Positions 26,717 through 36,236 are shown, counted from the stretch's first letter. The stretch is DNA of 64,000 nucleotides from Hyphomicrobiales bacterium (GCA_900473205.1 UCLB01000001.1:248001-312000), one strand, 5' to 3'. Made by a program: numbers and translations. The notes: generated by a model not told the origin, from the letters alone.

Positions 26717-27979
26717 TTAGCCGTGGATGCGCTGGCGCGTCCGCTCGATCTGAGTGAGGATTTGCTCACGGCGATCCGGCTTGACCATGAATTCCTGGAA
26801 GCCCTTGAGTCCTGCCAGTGCAAGGTCCGGGTCGCTGTCGCGGTCGTAATATTGCGCTGTGCCTTTGACCTTCTTCATTTCCTCGACCGCCATTTTCAGG
26901 ATCGGATCGTCGCTGATTGCGCAGTCACTGCGAGCAGGCACGTTGCCTTCCGGGGATAGATAGGCGCTGAGATTTTCCGGCTTGTAGAAGAATGCGAGGA
27001 ATTCGCGCGCCAGTTCCTTGTTCTTGGAGCCGGATGGCATGTGGATCGAATCCACCGAGAAATCCTCGAATTGCTCGACGCCTGCCTTGATGGTGGGGAA
27101 GGGCGCAAAGCGCACATGCTGGAGGTCTTCCGGCGGGAAGGCATATTTGATGAAGTTGCCGAGATCCATCATCGCGGCTTTCTTCTGGACCAGCGATGCT
27201 GCTGCCGGGTCCCAGGCGAAGGAGGTGCCGTTCGGCGTGAAGAAATCGGCCTTGATCAGTTGTTCCCATTTGTCGAACACTTCGGCGAGTGATGGATCGG
27301 TGTATTTCACCTTGCCTGCCATCAGGTCCATGTGGTGCTGAAGACCGTTGATGCGCAGGTTCATATGGTCGAACCATCCGCCGCAAGGCCACTGGTCCTT
27401 GGTGCCCATGCTCATCGGAATGATACCGGCCTTCTTGGACTGTTCAGCCAGCGTGAAGAAGTCTTCGAATGTCTTGGGAACGCTCAGACCGAACTGGTCG
27501 AACGTGTCTTGACGATAGTAGAGACCCCAGAGAATGCCACCGGTTGGCAGGCCATATTGCTTGCCATCTATGGTAACCGAGCCGAGCGTCGCGCCGAGAA
27601 CATTGGCATATTTTTCGCGCTGAACCAGATCGGAGATGTCCTCGAACAGGCCCTTTTCCACGAAGCTGCGCATGCGGCTGCCGGAGAACCAGAAGCAGAC
27701 ATCCGGCGGGCTGGCCACGAGATAATTGCGAATTGCGGTCTTATGCGCCTCGTGATCCATATTGTTGACGGTCACGGTGACGCCATTAGCATCACCAAAC
27801 GCCTTGGCAATGCTCTCCAACGCCTTGCGCTGATCCGCATTGCCACGGTTTGAAATGATGGTTAGTTGTTTGCTCTGCGCAATGGCCGGTGCCGAGAGCG
27901 CGGCGGAAGCAATGGCTGCGCCCGTGCCCTGAAGAAAGCGACGACGAGACGTCGGCAGAAACTGCAGTATCGAATTCAT
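26717..27979 (-). CDS. Sugar ABC importer, binding protein with Tat-type signal
   Basis: A 420-residue family 1 solute-binding protein. Its N-terminus has a twin-arginine segment (SRRRFLQGTGAAIASAALS) ending at APAIAQ, so export by the Tat pathway is likely rather than Sec. The mature part is typical of CUT1 binding proteins (GSKNKELAREFLAFF near the C-terminus). ATG 27979 is chosen over the longer frame to 28054 because AGGAGGAG lies 8 bases before it. It is the first gene of the galactoside operon, and the AraC-type gene at 28390 is transcribed divergently, so that protein is a candidate activator. Confidence 0.92.
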   Translation of the reverse strand: MNSILQFLPTSRRRFLQGTGAAIASAALSAPAIAQSKQLTIISNRGNADQRKALESIAKAFGDANGVTVTVNNMDHEAHKTAIRNYLVASPPDVCFWFSGSRMRSFVEKGLFEDISDLVQREKYANVLGATLGSVTIDGKQYGLPTGGILWGLYYRQDTFDQFGLSVPKTFEDFFTLAEQSKKAGIIPMSMGTKDQWPCGGWFDHMNLRINGLQHHMDLMAGKVKYTDPSLAEVFDKWEQLIKADFFTPNGTSFAWDPAAASLVQKKAAMMDLGNFIKYAFPPEDLQHVRFAPFPTIKAGVEQFEDFSVDSIHMPSGSKNKELAREFLAFFYKPENLSAYLSPEGNVPARSDCAISDDPILKMAVEEMKKVKGTAQYYDRDSDPDLALAGLKGFQEFMVKPDRREQILTQIERTRQRIHG

Positions 27980-28389
27980 ATGTGATCTCCTCCTGCCAGG
28001 GTCTCCAAGACCTGACGCCAAGCCATAAAAATCAAAAAAGTACCCATCGGTCAATAATTAATTTAATAAATAAACAAACTCAGTACTCAAGATCGGCTGC
28101 CGCTCGGGCGTTACGGACAAATAACTGGAGACGTTTTTAACTCTACCGCTGATGGCCTTTTAAAGCCGTAGCAATACCTGGTCGTCCGCATTTGCCTGAA
28201 CACATTCAACACTCCATCACCGTTACGTTATTGCGCAGTGCAGCGTCAAAAAAGTATCAGCTTAAACTCCGCGGTGATGTAGATGCCTTGGAAAATCAGT
28301 GCTTAATATCCTCCCGTTGACGGAATATGCAAAATCGGAGGTTTGCATTTTTGGTCACTCGTTTTTCGCGCTCGGTAGGAGGAGACGCT
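27980..28389. other. Divergent control region between galactoside operon and AraC gene
   Basis: This 410-bp region must hold the promoters of the galactoside operon (leftward) and the AraC-type gene (rightward). The half next to the operon is A+T rich. TCAAAAAAGTA occurs twice in direct orientation (28032-28042 and 28246-28256). I found no unambiguous sigma-70 promoter. A frame open back to ATG 28327 joins the AraC gene but is probably untranslated. Confidence 0.6.
28032..28256. repeat. Pair of 11-bp direct repeats, possible AraC binding sites
   Basis: TCAAAAAAGTA is present exactly at 28032-28042 and at 28246-28256, 214 bp apart from start to start. AraC-family regulators bind direct repeats, and paired distant sites allow DNA looping, as with AraC itself. 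The repeat is A-rich, so a chance origin is not excluded. Confidence 0.35.
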
Positions 28390-29274
28390 GTGCAACCCGA
28401 TCTGGAACTCGTCCATATCCGCAAAGGCGAATCCTTCGCTGCATGGACGCACGGCTATCCATTCCGCACCGTTCGCTGGCACTATCATCCTGAATACGAG
28501 ATACATCTGGTCGTCGCGACCTCTGGCCGCTTCTATATCGGCGATCATATTGGCCGCTTCGAGCCGGGGCAGTTGATCGTTACCGGCCCCAACCTGCCAC
28601 AAAACTGGATTTCCGAGATTGAGCCGGATGAGATCGTGCCTGCGCGTTCGCTGGTCATCCAGTTCCCTCAGAAATTCGTCGAGGATAGCATTGCTGGTAT
28701 GGTGGAGATGGAGGCGATTTCTCCGCTTTTGGAGCGTAGTCGCCGCGGCTTGCTCTTCGACAAGGACACCAGTGATGCGGTGCGACCGCTGATCGAGACG
28801 CTGATTGAGACACGCGGCCTTAAACGATTGGCCCTGTTCTGGGATATCCTCGATGTGCTGGCGACTGCGCCGGAGCCTGAGGTTCTGGCCAGCTTGAGTT
28901 ACGAACTCGATCTGTCGAACGTCCATGAATGCGGTGTAAATCGCGCGATTGCCTATCTGCGCGAACATCTGACTGACGACATTGATGAGCGCGATCTGGC
29001 CAAGATGGTCGGCCACAGTCCAAGTTCGTTTTCACGGGCCTTCAAACGGCACACCGGCACGACATTGGTGCGCTACCGCAATCAACTCCGAGTCGATCTC
29101 GCCTGCCTGGCGCTGTTGACCCGGCCTGAAACGAAAATTGCCGAAATCTGCTACGAGATTGGCTTTTCGAATCTGTCTAACTTCAACCGGCATTTCCAGA
29201 AATTGAAGGGAATGCCGCCCTCGCAATTCCGCGCCACTTTCAACGCCAACGGAGCCTTCAAAGCCGCGGGATAA
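28390..29274 (+). CDS. AraC-family transcriptional regulator
   Basis: A 294-residue regulator with an N-terminal cupin-like sensor (RWHYHPEYEIHLVV, then GRFEPGQLIVTGPNLPQNW) and a C-terminal double-HTH AraC domain (about 185-285) ending in the family signature region EICYEIGFSNLSNFNRHFQK. The sensor is typical of sugar-responsive members. The frame is open from 28327, but GTG 28390 is preceded by AGGAGG at good spacing and is preferred. It lies between the galactoside operon (divergent) and the ribose-type operon (same strand, 107 bp on), and could control either. Confidence 0.88.
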   Translation: MQPDLELVHIRKGESFAAWTHGYPFRTVRWHYHPEYEIHLVVATSGRFYIGDHIGRFEPGQLIVTGPNLPQNWISEIEPDEIVPARSLVIQFPQKFVEDSIAGMVEMEAISPLLERSRRGLLFDKDTSDAVRPLIETLIETRGLKRLALFWDILDVLATAPEPEVLASLSYELDLSNVHECGVNRAIAYLREHLTDDIDERDLAKMVGHSPSSFSRAFKRHTGTTLVRYRNQLRVDLACLALLTRPETKIAEICYEIGFSNLSNFNRHFQKLKGMPPSQFRATFNANGAFKAAG

Positions 29275-29340
29275 ACGAAACACGTCCATACCCCTTCGCG
29301 GGGAACAGCAATTCGGGAAGCGTGGTGCTTTCCGGAAACG

Positions 29341-29357
29341 GACAGGCTTTGCCTGTC
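29341..29357 (+). repeat. Hairpin before the ribose-type binding-protein gene
   Basis: GACAGGC at 29341-29347 and GCCTGTC at 29351-29357 form a perfect 7-bp stem with a TTT loop, 24 bases before ATG 29382. A perfect palindrome TTTCCGGAAA lies just upstream at 29330-29339. It could end the AraC transcript or shape the leader of the operon; no T run follows. Confidence 0.45.
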
Positions 29358-29381
29358 GTCGTCCAAAGGGAGGAAACCGGG

Positions 29382-30293
29382 ATGAAAAAGACACTGACCG
29401 CGTTGTCGATTGCCGTCGCCACACTGGCGGCAAGTTCGGCTCTTGCGCAGGATGCCAAGCTCAAGATCGGCATGACCTTTCAGGAAATGAACAATCCGTA
29501 TTTCGTATCGATGAAGGAAGCGCTGGATGAGGCCGCCAAATCCATTGGTGCAGAGGTGATCGTCACCGATGCCGCACATGACGTCGCTAAACAGATTTCC
29601 GACGTCGAGGATATGCTGCAGCAGAAGATCGACATCCTGCTTTTCAACCCAACCGACTCCGCTGGCGTTGAAGCTGCGGTGCAGGCGGCGAAGGCGCAGA
29701 ACGTCATTGTCGTTGCGGTGGATGCCAATGCCAACGGTCCGGTCGATACGTTCGTCGGATCGAAAAACAAAGATGCCGGTTACCAGTCTTGCCAGGCACT
29801 CGGCAAGGCGATTAACGGTGAAGGTGAGGTAGCGATCCTCGACGGCATACCTGTCGTGCCGATCCTGCAGCGTGTCGAAGGCTGCAAGGAAGCGCTTGCC
29901 GAATTCAAGGGCATCAAGCTGGTCGATACACAAAACGGACGTCAGGACCGCTCGGTCGCTCTCGGCGTCGTCGAGAACATGTTGCAATCGCGTCCTAACC
30001 TGAAGGGCATCTTCTCCGTCAATGACGGGGGCGCTATGGGCGCTCTGGCCGCCATTCAGGGTTCTGGCCGTGACGTCAAGTTGACCTCGGTCGATGGCGC
30101 ACCCGAGGCCGTCAAGGCTATCGCAGAAGGCACGCAGTTCGTGCAAACGACGGCACAGTTCCCGCGCGACCAGGTGCGCGTCGGCCTTGCCATGGCGCTT
30201 GCCCAGAAATGGGGTGCGCGCGTGGTGCCGAAGGAAGTGCCGATCGATGTGCGCGCCGTCACCAAGGAAAACGCTGCCGATTTCAGCTGGTAA
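29382..30293 (+). CDS. Ribose-type ABC importer, periplasmic binding protein
   Basis: A 303-residue periplasmic binding protein of the RbsB class (Peripla_BP_4), with a Sec signal peptide of 23 residues ending in SALAQ. Typical CUT2 features include MTFQEMNNPYFVSMKEAL at the start of the mature part and FSVNDGGAMGALAAIQ later. Ligands of this class are monosaccharides or polyols. ATG 29382 follows GGGAGG; the longer frame from 29322 is not signal-like. It heads an operon with an RbsA-type ATPase, an RbsC-type permease, two dehydrogenases and a kinase, which points to a pentitol, pentose or related ligand. Confidence 0.92.
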   Translation: MKKTLTALSIAVATLAASSALAQDAKLKIGMTFQEMNNPYFVSMKEALDEAAKSIGAEVIVTDAAHDVAKQISDVEDMLQQKIDILLFNPTDSAGVEAAVQAAKAQNVIVVAVDANANGPVDTFVGSKNKDAGYQSCQALGKAINGEGEVAILDGIPVVPILQRVEGCKEALAEFKGIKLVDTQNGRQDRSVALGVVENMLQSRPNLKGIFSVNDGGAMGALAAIQGSGRDVKLTSVDGAPEAVKAIAEGTQFVQTTAQFPRDQVRVGLAMALAQKWGARVVPKEVPIDVRAVTKENAADFSW

Positions 30294-30308
30294 GCGCCTA
30301 TCGAGCGT

Positions 30309-30332
30309 CACCCTCGCCACAGGGCGGGGGTG
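30309..30332 (+). repeat. Stem-loop after the binding-protein gene
   Basis: CACCCTCGCC at 30309-30318 pairs with GGCGGGGGTG at 30323-30332, a 10-bp stem with one G-U pair and an ACAG tetraloop. It follows the binding-protein stop by 15 bases and precedes the ATPase. There is no T run. Confidence 0.65.
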
Positions 30333-30363
30333 ATCCCTATCCATTCAATTGCGGGAGGAAGCG

Positions 30364-31866
30364 ATGCTCGAACTCAGAGGCATCAAGAAAAGCTTCGGCA
30401 AAATCGAGGTTCTGCACGGCGTCGATCTCACCGTGCAGGCGGGCGAGGTTCATGCTCTCCTGGGCGAGAACGGTGCCGGAAAATCGACGCTGATGAAGAT
30501 TCTGTGCGGTATTCTCAAGCCCAGCGAAGGCGAAATCCGGATCGATGGCGAGGCACGTCAGTTCGCCGACTACAACGAGGCCATCGATGCAGGCATCGGC
30601 GTGGTCTTTCAGGAGTTTTCGCTGGTTCCCTATCTGAACGCGGTCGAAAACATGTTTCTGGCGCGCGAACTCAGCAATGGCCTCGGTTTCATGAAGCGGG
30701 CCGCCATGCGCAAACGTGCTGGCGGTATCATGAAGCAGCTCGGCATCGCCATTCCGCTCGGTGTACCCATTCGCAGCCTGTCGGTCGCGGAACAGCAATT
30801 CGTCGAAATTGCCAAGGCACTGGCGCTCGACGCCCGTATCCTCGTGCTGGACGAACCAACGGCGACGCTGACGCCTGCCGAAGTCGAGCACCTCTTCCGG
30901 GTGATGAGAAGCCTTCGCGCTCAAGGCGTTGCCATCATCTTCATCTCGCATCATCTGGAGGAAATCTTCGAAATATGCGACCGCATCACCGTGCTTCGTG
31001 ATGGCGAATATGTCGCTTCCTGCGATGTTGCCGAGGTGGATCAGTCGCGGCTTGTCGAGATGATGGTTGGGCGCCGGATCGAGAATAGTTTTCCGCCTAA
31101 GCCAGTCATTCCTGCCGACGCTAATGTCGTACTCGATGTGGAAGAAGTCCAGCTCGCCAAGGGCGGCCCTGTTTCCAGCTTCCAATTGCGGGCAGGGGAA
31201 ATTTTAGGTTTTGCCGGTCTGGTCGGCTCCGGTCGAACGGAAACGGCACTGGCCATGCTGGGTGCTTATCCCGCTGCGCGCTGCAGGCTGCGGATGAATG
31301 GCGTGGAGATACGCTTTGCCGACCCTTCCGAAGCGCTGGCTGCCGGTATCGGTCTTCTGCCAGAAAGCCGGAAGGAACAAGGGCTGATCACCAGCTTCCC
31401 CATTCTGCATAACGTCTCGCTCAACAATTACGGCAAATATCTTCTCGGCCATTTCTTCATCAACCGCAGCCGCGAGCTGAGCGATACCCGCGCGGCCATG
31501 CAGAGCGTGCGCGTTAAGGCTCCAAACCCGCATGTACGTGTCGATACTCTCTCAGGCGGTAATCAGCAGAAGGTCGTGATCGCCCGCTGGATCAACCACA
31601 ATATGAAAGTGCTGATCTTTGACGAGCCGACGCGCGGCATCGATGTCGGAGCAAAAACCGAGATTTACCAGCTTATGCGCGATTTCACCGCGCGTGGCTA
31701 TTCCATCATCATGATTTCGTCGGAGCTGCCGGAAGTGATCGGCATGTCCGATCGGGTCTGCGTTTTCCGCTCGGGAGGCATCGTCGCGACCGTGGAAGGC
31801 GACGCAATCACCTCCGAAGAGGTAATGACCCACGCAACAACCGGGAGAACACGACATGTCGCATGA
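30364..31866 (+). CDS. Ribose-type ABC importer, double ATPase (RbsA type)
   Basis: A 500-residue CUT2 ATPase with two ABC domains. The N-terminal half has a full Walker A ([12 protein letters not shown]), Walker B ([13 protein letters not shown]) and a signature variant RSLSVAEQQ. The C-terminal half lacks the usual Walker A ([12 protein letters not shown]) but keeps [14 protein letters not shown] and [12 protein letters not shown]; this asymmetry is normal in RbsA and XylG. ATG 30364 gives the standard start ([12 protein letters not shown]) and is preceded by GGGAGG; TTG 30349 is an alternative. It overlaps the permease gene by 11 bases. Confidence 0.93.
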   Translation: MLELRGIKKSFGKIEVLHGVDLTVQAGEVHALLGENGAGKSTLMKILCGILKPSEGEIRIDGEARQFADYNEAIDAGIGVVFQEFSLVPYLNAVENMFLARELSNGLGFMKRAAMRKRAGGIMKQLGIAIPLGVPIRSLSVAEQQFVEIAKALALDARILVLDEPTATLTPAEVEHLFRVMRSLRAQGVAIIFISHHLEEIFEICDRITVLRDGEYVASCDVAEVDQSRLVEMMVGRRIENSFPPKPVIPADANVVLDVEEVQLAKGGPVSSFQLRAGEILGFAGLVGSGRTETALAMLGAYPAARCRLRMNGVEIRFADPSEALAAGIGLLPESRKEQGLITSFPILHNVSLNNYGKYLLGHFFINRSRELSDTRAAMQSVRVKAPNPHVRVDTLSGGNQQKVVIARWINHNMKVLIFDEPTRGIDVGAKTEIYQLMRDFTARGYSIIMISSELPEVIGMSDRVCVFRSGGIVATVEGDAITSEEVMTHATTGRTRHVA

Positions 31867-32839
31867 TGCGGACGCTATTACCGGCGCTCAGGCAGAGGCC
31901 GCGACGCCAATCTGGAAATCGATCATCCATTCGCCGCTGGCGCTGCCATTGGCCGGTTTGATCGTTGTCTCGTTGCTGATGGGGTTTGCCTCGGACAACT
32001 TCTTTTCCGTTCCGAACATTCTCAATGTTTTGAGACAGGTTTCCATCGTCGCTATCCTCGCCGTCGGCATGACCTTCGTCATCCTGACGGGCGGCATCGA
32101 CCTTTCTGTCGGTGCGGTCATGGCGCTGGCGGGTACGATTGCAGCTGGGCTTATGGTGCATTTCGGCATGCCGGGCTGGGCCGGTTTGCTCGCCGGTGTC
32201 GCTCTAGCGATCGGGCTCGGGCTGTTCAACGGCATTCTGGTCGCATGGGGCCGCATGCCAGCCATCATCGTCACCCTTGCCACGATGGGCATCGCCCGCG
32301 GTGCAGGCCTGATCTATTCGGGCGGTTACCCGGTCTCTGGCTTGCCCTCGTGGATTTCCTGGTTCGGCGTTGGCCGCATCGGTGTCATTCCAGTGCCGGT
32401 GATCGCCATGGTCATTGTCTATGCACTGGCTTGGGTGCTGCTGGAACGCACCGCCTTCGGACGCCACGTCTATGCCATCGGCGGCAATGAGACGGCTGCG
32501 AAACTCTCAGGCGTCAAAACCGGGCGCATCAAGCTTGCCGTTTATGCCCTCTCAGGGCTTACCGCTGGCCTCGCCGCCATCATCCTGACCGGCCGCCTGA
32601 TGTCCGGCCAGCCAAATGCGGGTGTCGGTTTCGAACTCGATGCCATCGCCGCCGTCGTTCTTGGTGGAACGGCGATTGCAGGCGGGCGCGGCTTGATCCT
32701 CGGGACGCTGATCGGCGCGGTGCTTCTCGGCATTCTCAACAATGGCCTGAACCTCATGGGTATCAACCCCTATCTGCAGGACATCATCCGCGGCTTCATC
32801 ATCCTTCTCGCCATCTACATCGCGCGAGAATGGCGCTGA
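31856..32839 (+). CDS. Ribose-type ABC importer, permease (RbsC type)
   Basis: A 327-residue CUT2 permease, predicted to have 8-10 helices, with the family motifs [18 protein letters not shown] and [15 protein letters not shown]. It is the only permease of the operon and would act as a homodimer. ATG 31856 overlaps the ATPase stop. A frame for the next gene also opens inside its last codons, but that gene more likely starts after its stop. Confidence 0.93.
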   Translation: MSHDADAITGAQAEAATPIWKSIIHSPLALPLAGLIVVSLLMGFASDNFFSVPNILNVLRQVSIVAILAVGMTFVILTGGIDLSVGAVMALAGTIAAGLMVHFGMPGWAGLLAGVALAIGLGLFNGILVAWGRMPAIIVTLATMGIARGAGLIYSGGYPVSGLPSWISWFGVGRIGVIPVPVIAMVIVYALAWVLLERTAFGRHVYAIGGNETAAKLSGVKTGRIKLAVYALSGLTAGLAAIILTGRLMSGQPNAGVGFELDAIAAVVLGGTAIAGGRGLILGTLIGAVLLGILNNGLNLMGINPYLQDIIRGFIILLAIYIAREWR

Positions 32840-32877
32840 CCGAAAACCTCCCAACCATACATCACAGGAGAAACCAA

Positions 32878-33609
32878 ATGGCTCAATCACTGGAAGGCAA
32901 GATTGCCGTAATAACCGGCGCTGCCTCAGGCATCGGACTAGCGACCACCGAAAAGCTGCTGGAAAATGGCTGCACGGTCGTCATGGTCGACTGGAACGAG
33001 AAGGCGCTGAATGAGCTTGTCGCCAAGCTCGGCAAAAATGCCATTCCACAGGTCACCAACCTGCTCGACGCTGAAAGCTGCGCGGCAATGGTGCCGGAGA
33101 TTCTCGCGAAGGTCGATCACATCGACATCCTCTATTGCAACGCTGGCACTTATATCGGTGGCGATCTCACCGAAACCACAGCCGAAGAGATTGACCGCAT
33201 GCTCAATCTCAACATCAATGCGGTCATGAAGAACGTTCATGCCGTCGTGCCGCATATGAGCGAACGCAAGACCGGCGACATCATCGTTACCAGTTCGATT
33301 GCCGGGCATTACCCGACTCATTGGGAGCCGGTCTATGCTGGCTCCAAATGGGCCGTCACCTGCTTCGTTCAGACCATGCGCCGCCAGATGATCCCCCATG
33401 GGGTGCGTGTCTCGCAGGTTTCTCCGGGGCCTGTGCTGTCGGCACTGCTGGCAGATTGGCCGGAAGAAAACCTTCGCAAGGCAAAGGAGTCGGGTAGCAT
33501 CATCGAACCCTCGGAAGTCGCAGATGCTGTGGAATATATTCTGACCCGCAACCGGAATGTGACGATCCGCGATATGCTGGTGTTGCCAACCAATTTTGAC
33601 CGCGTCTAA
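32878..33609 (+). CDS. Short-chain dehydrogenase/reductase, probable polyol dehydrogenase
   Basis: A 243-residue classical SDR. The nucleotide-binding motif is TGAASGIG near residue 12 and the catalytic set is visible as Ser in VTSSIAG and Tyr-x-x-x-Lys in YAGSK. ATG 32878 follows CAGGAG and is preferred over the frame from 32830 in the permease gene. Given the sugar importer and the ribulokinase-like enzyme in the same operon, oxidation of a polyol to a ketopentose, or its reverse, is the likely role. Substrate assignment is an inference. Confidence 0.88.
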   Translation: MAQSLEGKIAVITGAASGIGLATTEKLLENGCTVVMVDWNEKALNELVAKLGKNAIPQVTNLLDAESCAAMVPEILAKVDHIDILYCNAGTYIGGDLTETTAEEIDRMLNLNINAVMKNVHAVVPHMSERKTGDIIVTSSIAGHYPTHWEPVYAGSKWAVTCFVQTMRRQMIPHGVRVSQVSPGPVLSALLADWPEENLRKAKESGSIIEPSEVADAVEYILTRNRNVTIRDMLVLPTNFDRV

Positions 33610-33677
33610 GCGGATAAATGCGTCGTCGCGCTTGGTCTGCGGACATGGCGCGACGAGTTTGATAAGTGGAGGATGTC

Positions 33678-35312
33678 ATGGACGGATATTTTATTGGCGT
33701 TGATGTTGGGACCGCGTCCACGCGGGCCGGGGTCTTCGATGCTGCTGGCACACTGCTGGCCTCTGCCAAGCATGACATCTTGATCTTCCGCGATGATAAT
33801 GGCCATGTGGAGCAATCGAGCGTGCAGATATGGGACGCCGTCTGCACTGCGGTCCGCGATGCGGTTGGGTCTGCCAGCATTGATCCGGCCTCCGTTGCTG
33901 GTCTGGGTTTCGATGCAACCTGCTCTCTGGTGGTCGAGGGTGCCGCTGGCGGTGTCGGCGATCCGCAGCACCCGGAACGCGACATCATCGTCTGGATGGA
34001 CCATCGCGCGATAGGACAGGCCCGGCGGATCAACGCGATGGGACATGCTGTCCTGTCCTATGTCGGTGGCGTCATCTCGCCGGAGATGCAAACACCGAAA
34101 CTGCTCTGGTTGAAAGAAAACCGACCGGATATTTATTCAAGTGCCCGGAATTTCTTTGATCTGACTGACTTCCTGACCTGGAAGGCAACGGCCGCTTTGG
34201 AGCGCTCATCCTGCACAGTCACCTGCAAATGGACTTATCTCGCTCACGAGGAACGCTGGGACGAAAGCTACTTCGAAGCCATTGGGCTGGACGATCTCGC
34301 CGCAGACGGCTTCAGACGCATCGGGGAGCGCATCGTGCCTCCCGGTACCCCGCTTGGCGCCGGCCTGACGCCTGAGGCGGCGCAAGCGATGGGTTTGCGA
34401 CCCGGCATTGCCGTGGCGGCAGGGCTGATCGATGCGCATGCTGGTGGCATCGGCACCGTTGCAGCGCGAGGTGGCGCGGAGAACCCTGCCACCTGCCTCG
34501 GTTATGTCTTCGGCACGTCGTCCTGCACCATGACCACGACGTCAGAACCAGTTTCCGTGCCGGGAGTCTGGGGGCCGTATTACTCCGCCATGGTGCCCGG
34601 CATGTGGCTCAACGAAGGTGGCCAGTCTGCTGCTGGCGCGGCAATTGACCAGTTGCTGAGCCTGCATCCCTACGCGGAAAAAGCAAAGCTGGAGGCTGCG
34701 GGGGAAGGGCTTGGCCTGCCACAATGGCTGGCCGGGCGTGCACTGGCGTCGGTTGATGACCCGTCGCAAGCGGTGTTTCTTGCTGGTCAGGTGAACGTCG
34801 TTCCCGAGTTTCTCGGTAATCGCGCACCCTTCGCCGATCCCTCAGCGCGTGCGGTCGTTATGGGGTTGGGAATGGAAACCGGCCCCGAAAATCTGGTGGC
34901 GCTGTATATCGCAGGCCTTTGCGGTCTCGGTTATGGCCTGCGCCAGATCATCGACACGCAGGCAGAACATGGCATCTCTATCTCCTCGATTTCAGTTTCG
35001 GGCGGTGCTGGAACCCACAAGCTGACCCGTCGGATTCTGGCGGATGCGACCGGCGTGGCTGTCGAGGTGACAGCCTGCCCCGAGCCGGTTCTACTCGGCT
35101 CCGCCATGCTGGCCGCCGTTGCGGCGAGGACTTACCCCGATTTACAGACCGCCATGCCCGCCATGTCGAGCCTTGCCGGTCGCAGTGAGCCTGCCTCTGG
35201 CCCTGTGCATGCTCTGCACGAGGCACGCTACAAGGCCTTCCTTAAAATTCAAAACCTTGCGCGCGAGGTGCGCGATGACATCGAGCCATTATTGAGTACG
35301 GGCTCGCACTAA
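33678..35312 (+). CDS. FGGY-family carbohydrate kinase, ribulokinase-like
   Basis: A 544-residue FGGY sugar kinase. The first phosphate motif is GVDVGTASTRAGVFD; IVWMDHRAIGQARRIN and GLIDAHAGGIG (with the presumed catalytic Asp) follow, then a C-terminal GGAGTHKLTRRILAD adenosine-binding region. MDHRA and the overall layout resemble the ribulose-kinase subgroup (FGGY_YpCarbK-like). It would phosphorylate a ketopentose such as D-ribulose after uptake and oxidation. ATG 33678 has GGAGG 5 bases before it; GTG 33666 is less likely. It is flanked by the two dehydrogenase genes. Confidence 0.88.
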   Translation: MDGYFIGVDVGTASTRAGVFDAAGTLLASAKHDILIFRDDNGHVEQSSVQIWDAVCTAVRDAVGSASIDPASVAGLGFDATCSLVVEGAAGGVGDPQHPERDIIVWMDHRAIGQARRINAMGHAVLSYVGGVISPEMQTPKLLWLKENRPDIYSSARNFFDLTDFLTWKATAALERSSCTVTCKWTYLAHEERWDESYFEAIGLDDLAADGFRRIGERIVPPGTPLGAGLTPEAAQAMGLRPGIAVAAGLIDAHAGGIGTVAARGGAENPATCLGYVFGTSSCTMTTTSEPVSVPGVWGPYYSAMVPGMWLNEGGQSAAGAAIDQLLSLHPYAEKAKLEAAGEGLGLPQWLAGRALASVDDPSQAVFLAGQVNVVPEFLGNRAPFADPSARAVVMGLGMETGPENLVALYIAGLCGLGYGLRQIIDTQAEHGISISSISVSGGAGTHKLTRRILADATGVAVEVTACPEPVLLGSAMLAAVAARTYPDLQTAMPAMSSLAGRSEPASGPVHALHEARYKAFLKIQNLAREVRDDIEPLLSTGSH

Positions 35313-35347
35313 CCCGCCGCAACACACGCATATCTGGAGGAGACATC

Positions 35348-36073
35348 ATGCAGTTTTCAGGCAAATCCGTCATCATCACCGGCGCCGGAAAGGGTATCGG
35401 CAGGGCCTGTGCCAAAATCATGGCGGAGCGAGGGGCAAAAGTCGTCGCCCTCAGTCGCACCGCCTCCGATCTCGACAATCTGCGCGCTGAAATCGGCGGC
35501 CGCTCGGTTGTCGTTGACCTCGCCGACCCGGCAGCGACGCGTCGGGCCATGGCGCAGGCGGGAACAGCGGATTTCCTCATCAACAGCGCTGGCATCAATG
35601 TGCTGGAAACGAGTTTCGACATGACGGAAGAGGGCTACGAAGCCGTCCTGGGCATCAACCTGCGTGCAGCCCTCATCACCTGCCAGGAGTTTGGCCGCGC
35701 GCGTGTCGCAGCTGGCGGCGGCGGTGCTATCGTCAACATCACCTCCATCGCCGGACATCGTGGCTTTGCCGAGCATCTTTGCTACGCGGCCTCAAAAGCA
35801 GGGCTGGAAGGTGCAACACGCGTCTTCGCCAAGGAATTCGGCCCACACGGTATTCGCGTCAACGCCGTGGCGCCGACGATTACGCTCACCGAACTCGCAA
35901 TGGCCGCCTGGAGCGATCCGGTCAAGTCTCAGCCCATGATGGCCCGTCATCCAGTGGGCCGCTTTGCCGAGGTTGACGACGTCGCGCGCACGATCGCCGC
36001 GCTGCTTTCGCCAGATACGGCGATGGTCAACGGTGCTGTTCTGAGCGTTGACGGGGGCTTTCTGGCCGTCTGA
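35348..36073 (+). CDS. Short-chain dehydrogenase/reductase
   Basis: A 241-residue classical SDR with TGAGKGIG near residue 12, NSAGIN, a Ser in ITSIAG and the catalytic YAASK. It resembles L-xylulose reductase and sugar dehydrogenase relatives. It ends the operon and is followed by a good terminator. With the first SDR of the operon it would supply two redox steps around the ketose that the FGGY kinase phosphorylates. A strong GGAGG precedes ATG 35348. Confidence 0.88.
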   Translation: MQFSGKSVIITGAGKGIGRACAKIMAERGAKVVALSRTASDLDNLRAEIGGRSVVVDLADPAATRRAMAQAGTADFLINSAGINVLETSFDMTEEGYEAVLGINLRAALITCQEFGRARVAAGGGGAIVNITSIAGHRGFAEHLCYAASKAGLEGATRVFAKEFGPHGIRVNAVAPTITLTELAMAAWSDPVKSQPMMARHPVGRFAEVDDVARTIAALLSPDTAMVNGAVLSVDGGFLAV

Positions 36074-36079
36074 CGGGAT

Positions 36080-36119
36080 GGCCCTCAGATCGACGTCGCG
36101 ACTCGATGTGGCCTTTTTT
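36080..36119 (+). terminator. Rho-independent terminator of the ribose-type operon
   Basis: GGCC at 36080-36083 and at 36110-36113 flank a second stem, ATCGA (36089-36093) with TCGAT (36103-36107) plus inner GTCG/CGAC. Six T residues follow at 36114-36119. It lies just after the last dehydrogenase stop. This is the only hairpin in the window with a classic T run. Confidence 0.75.
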
Positions 36120-36151
36120 GGGCTAGCTTCATTGCTGAACCCGTTATAAAG

Positions 36152-36168
36152 ATGATTATAATAATCAT
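36152..36168. promoter_or_regulatory. Iron-responsive (RirA/IRO-type) operator
   Basis: ATGATTATAATAATCAT is a perfect 17-bp palindrome. Inside it TGA and TCA are separated by 9 bases, which is the IRO motif TGA-N9-TCA reported as the RirA site in rhizobia. A TATAAT at 36157-36162 lies within it and could be a -10 element, so a bound repressor would block the promoter. It is 69 bp before the FecI-type sigma gene. A Fur-like protein is an alternative binder. Confidence 0.7.
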
Positions 36169-36236
36169 GTATTATGGCGCTTAGATCGAGGCAATGGTCG
36201 CGTTAGGCGACCGCAGCCGTCGAGTGAAGTCCGTTT

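Noticed and set aside
29151-30344. 397-codon open frame on the minus strand
   Set aside because: It overlaps the AraC 3' end and the whole ribose-type binding-protein gene in antisense. No motif or ribosome binding site supports it.
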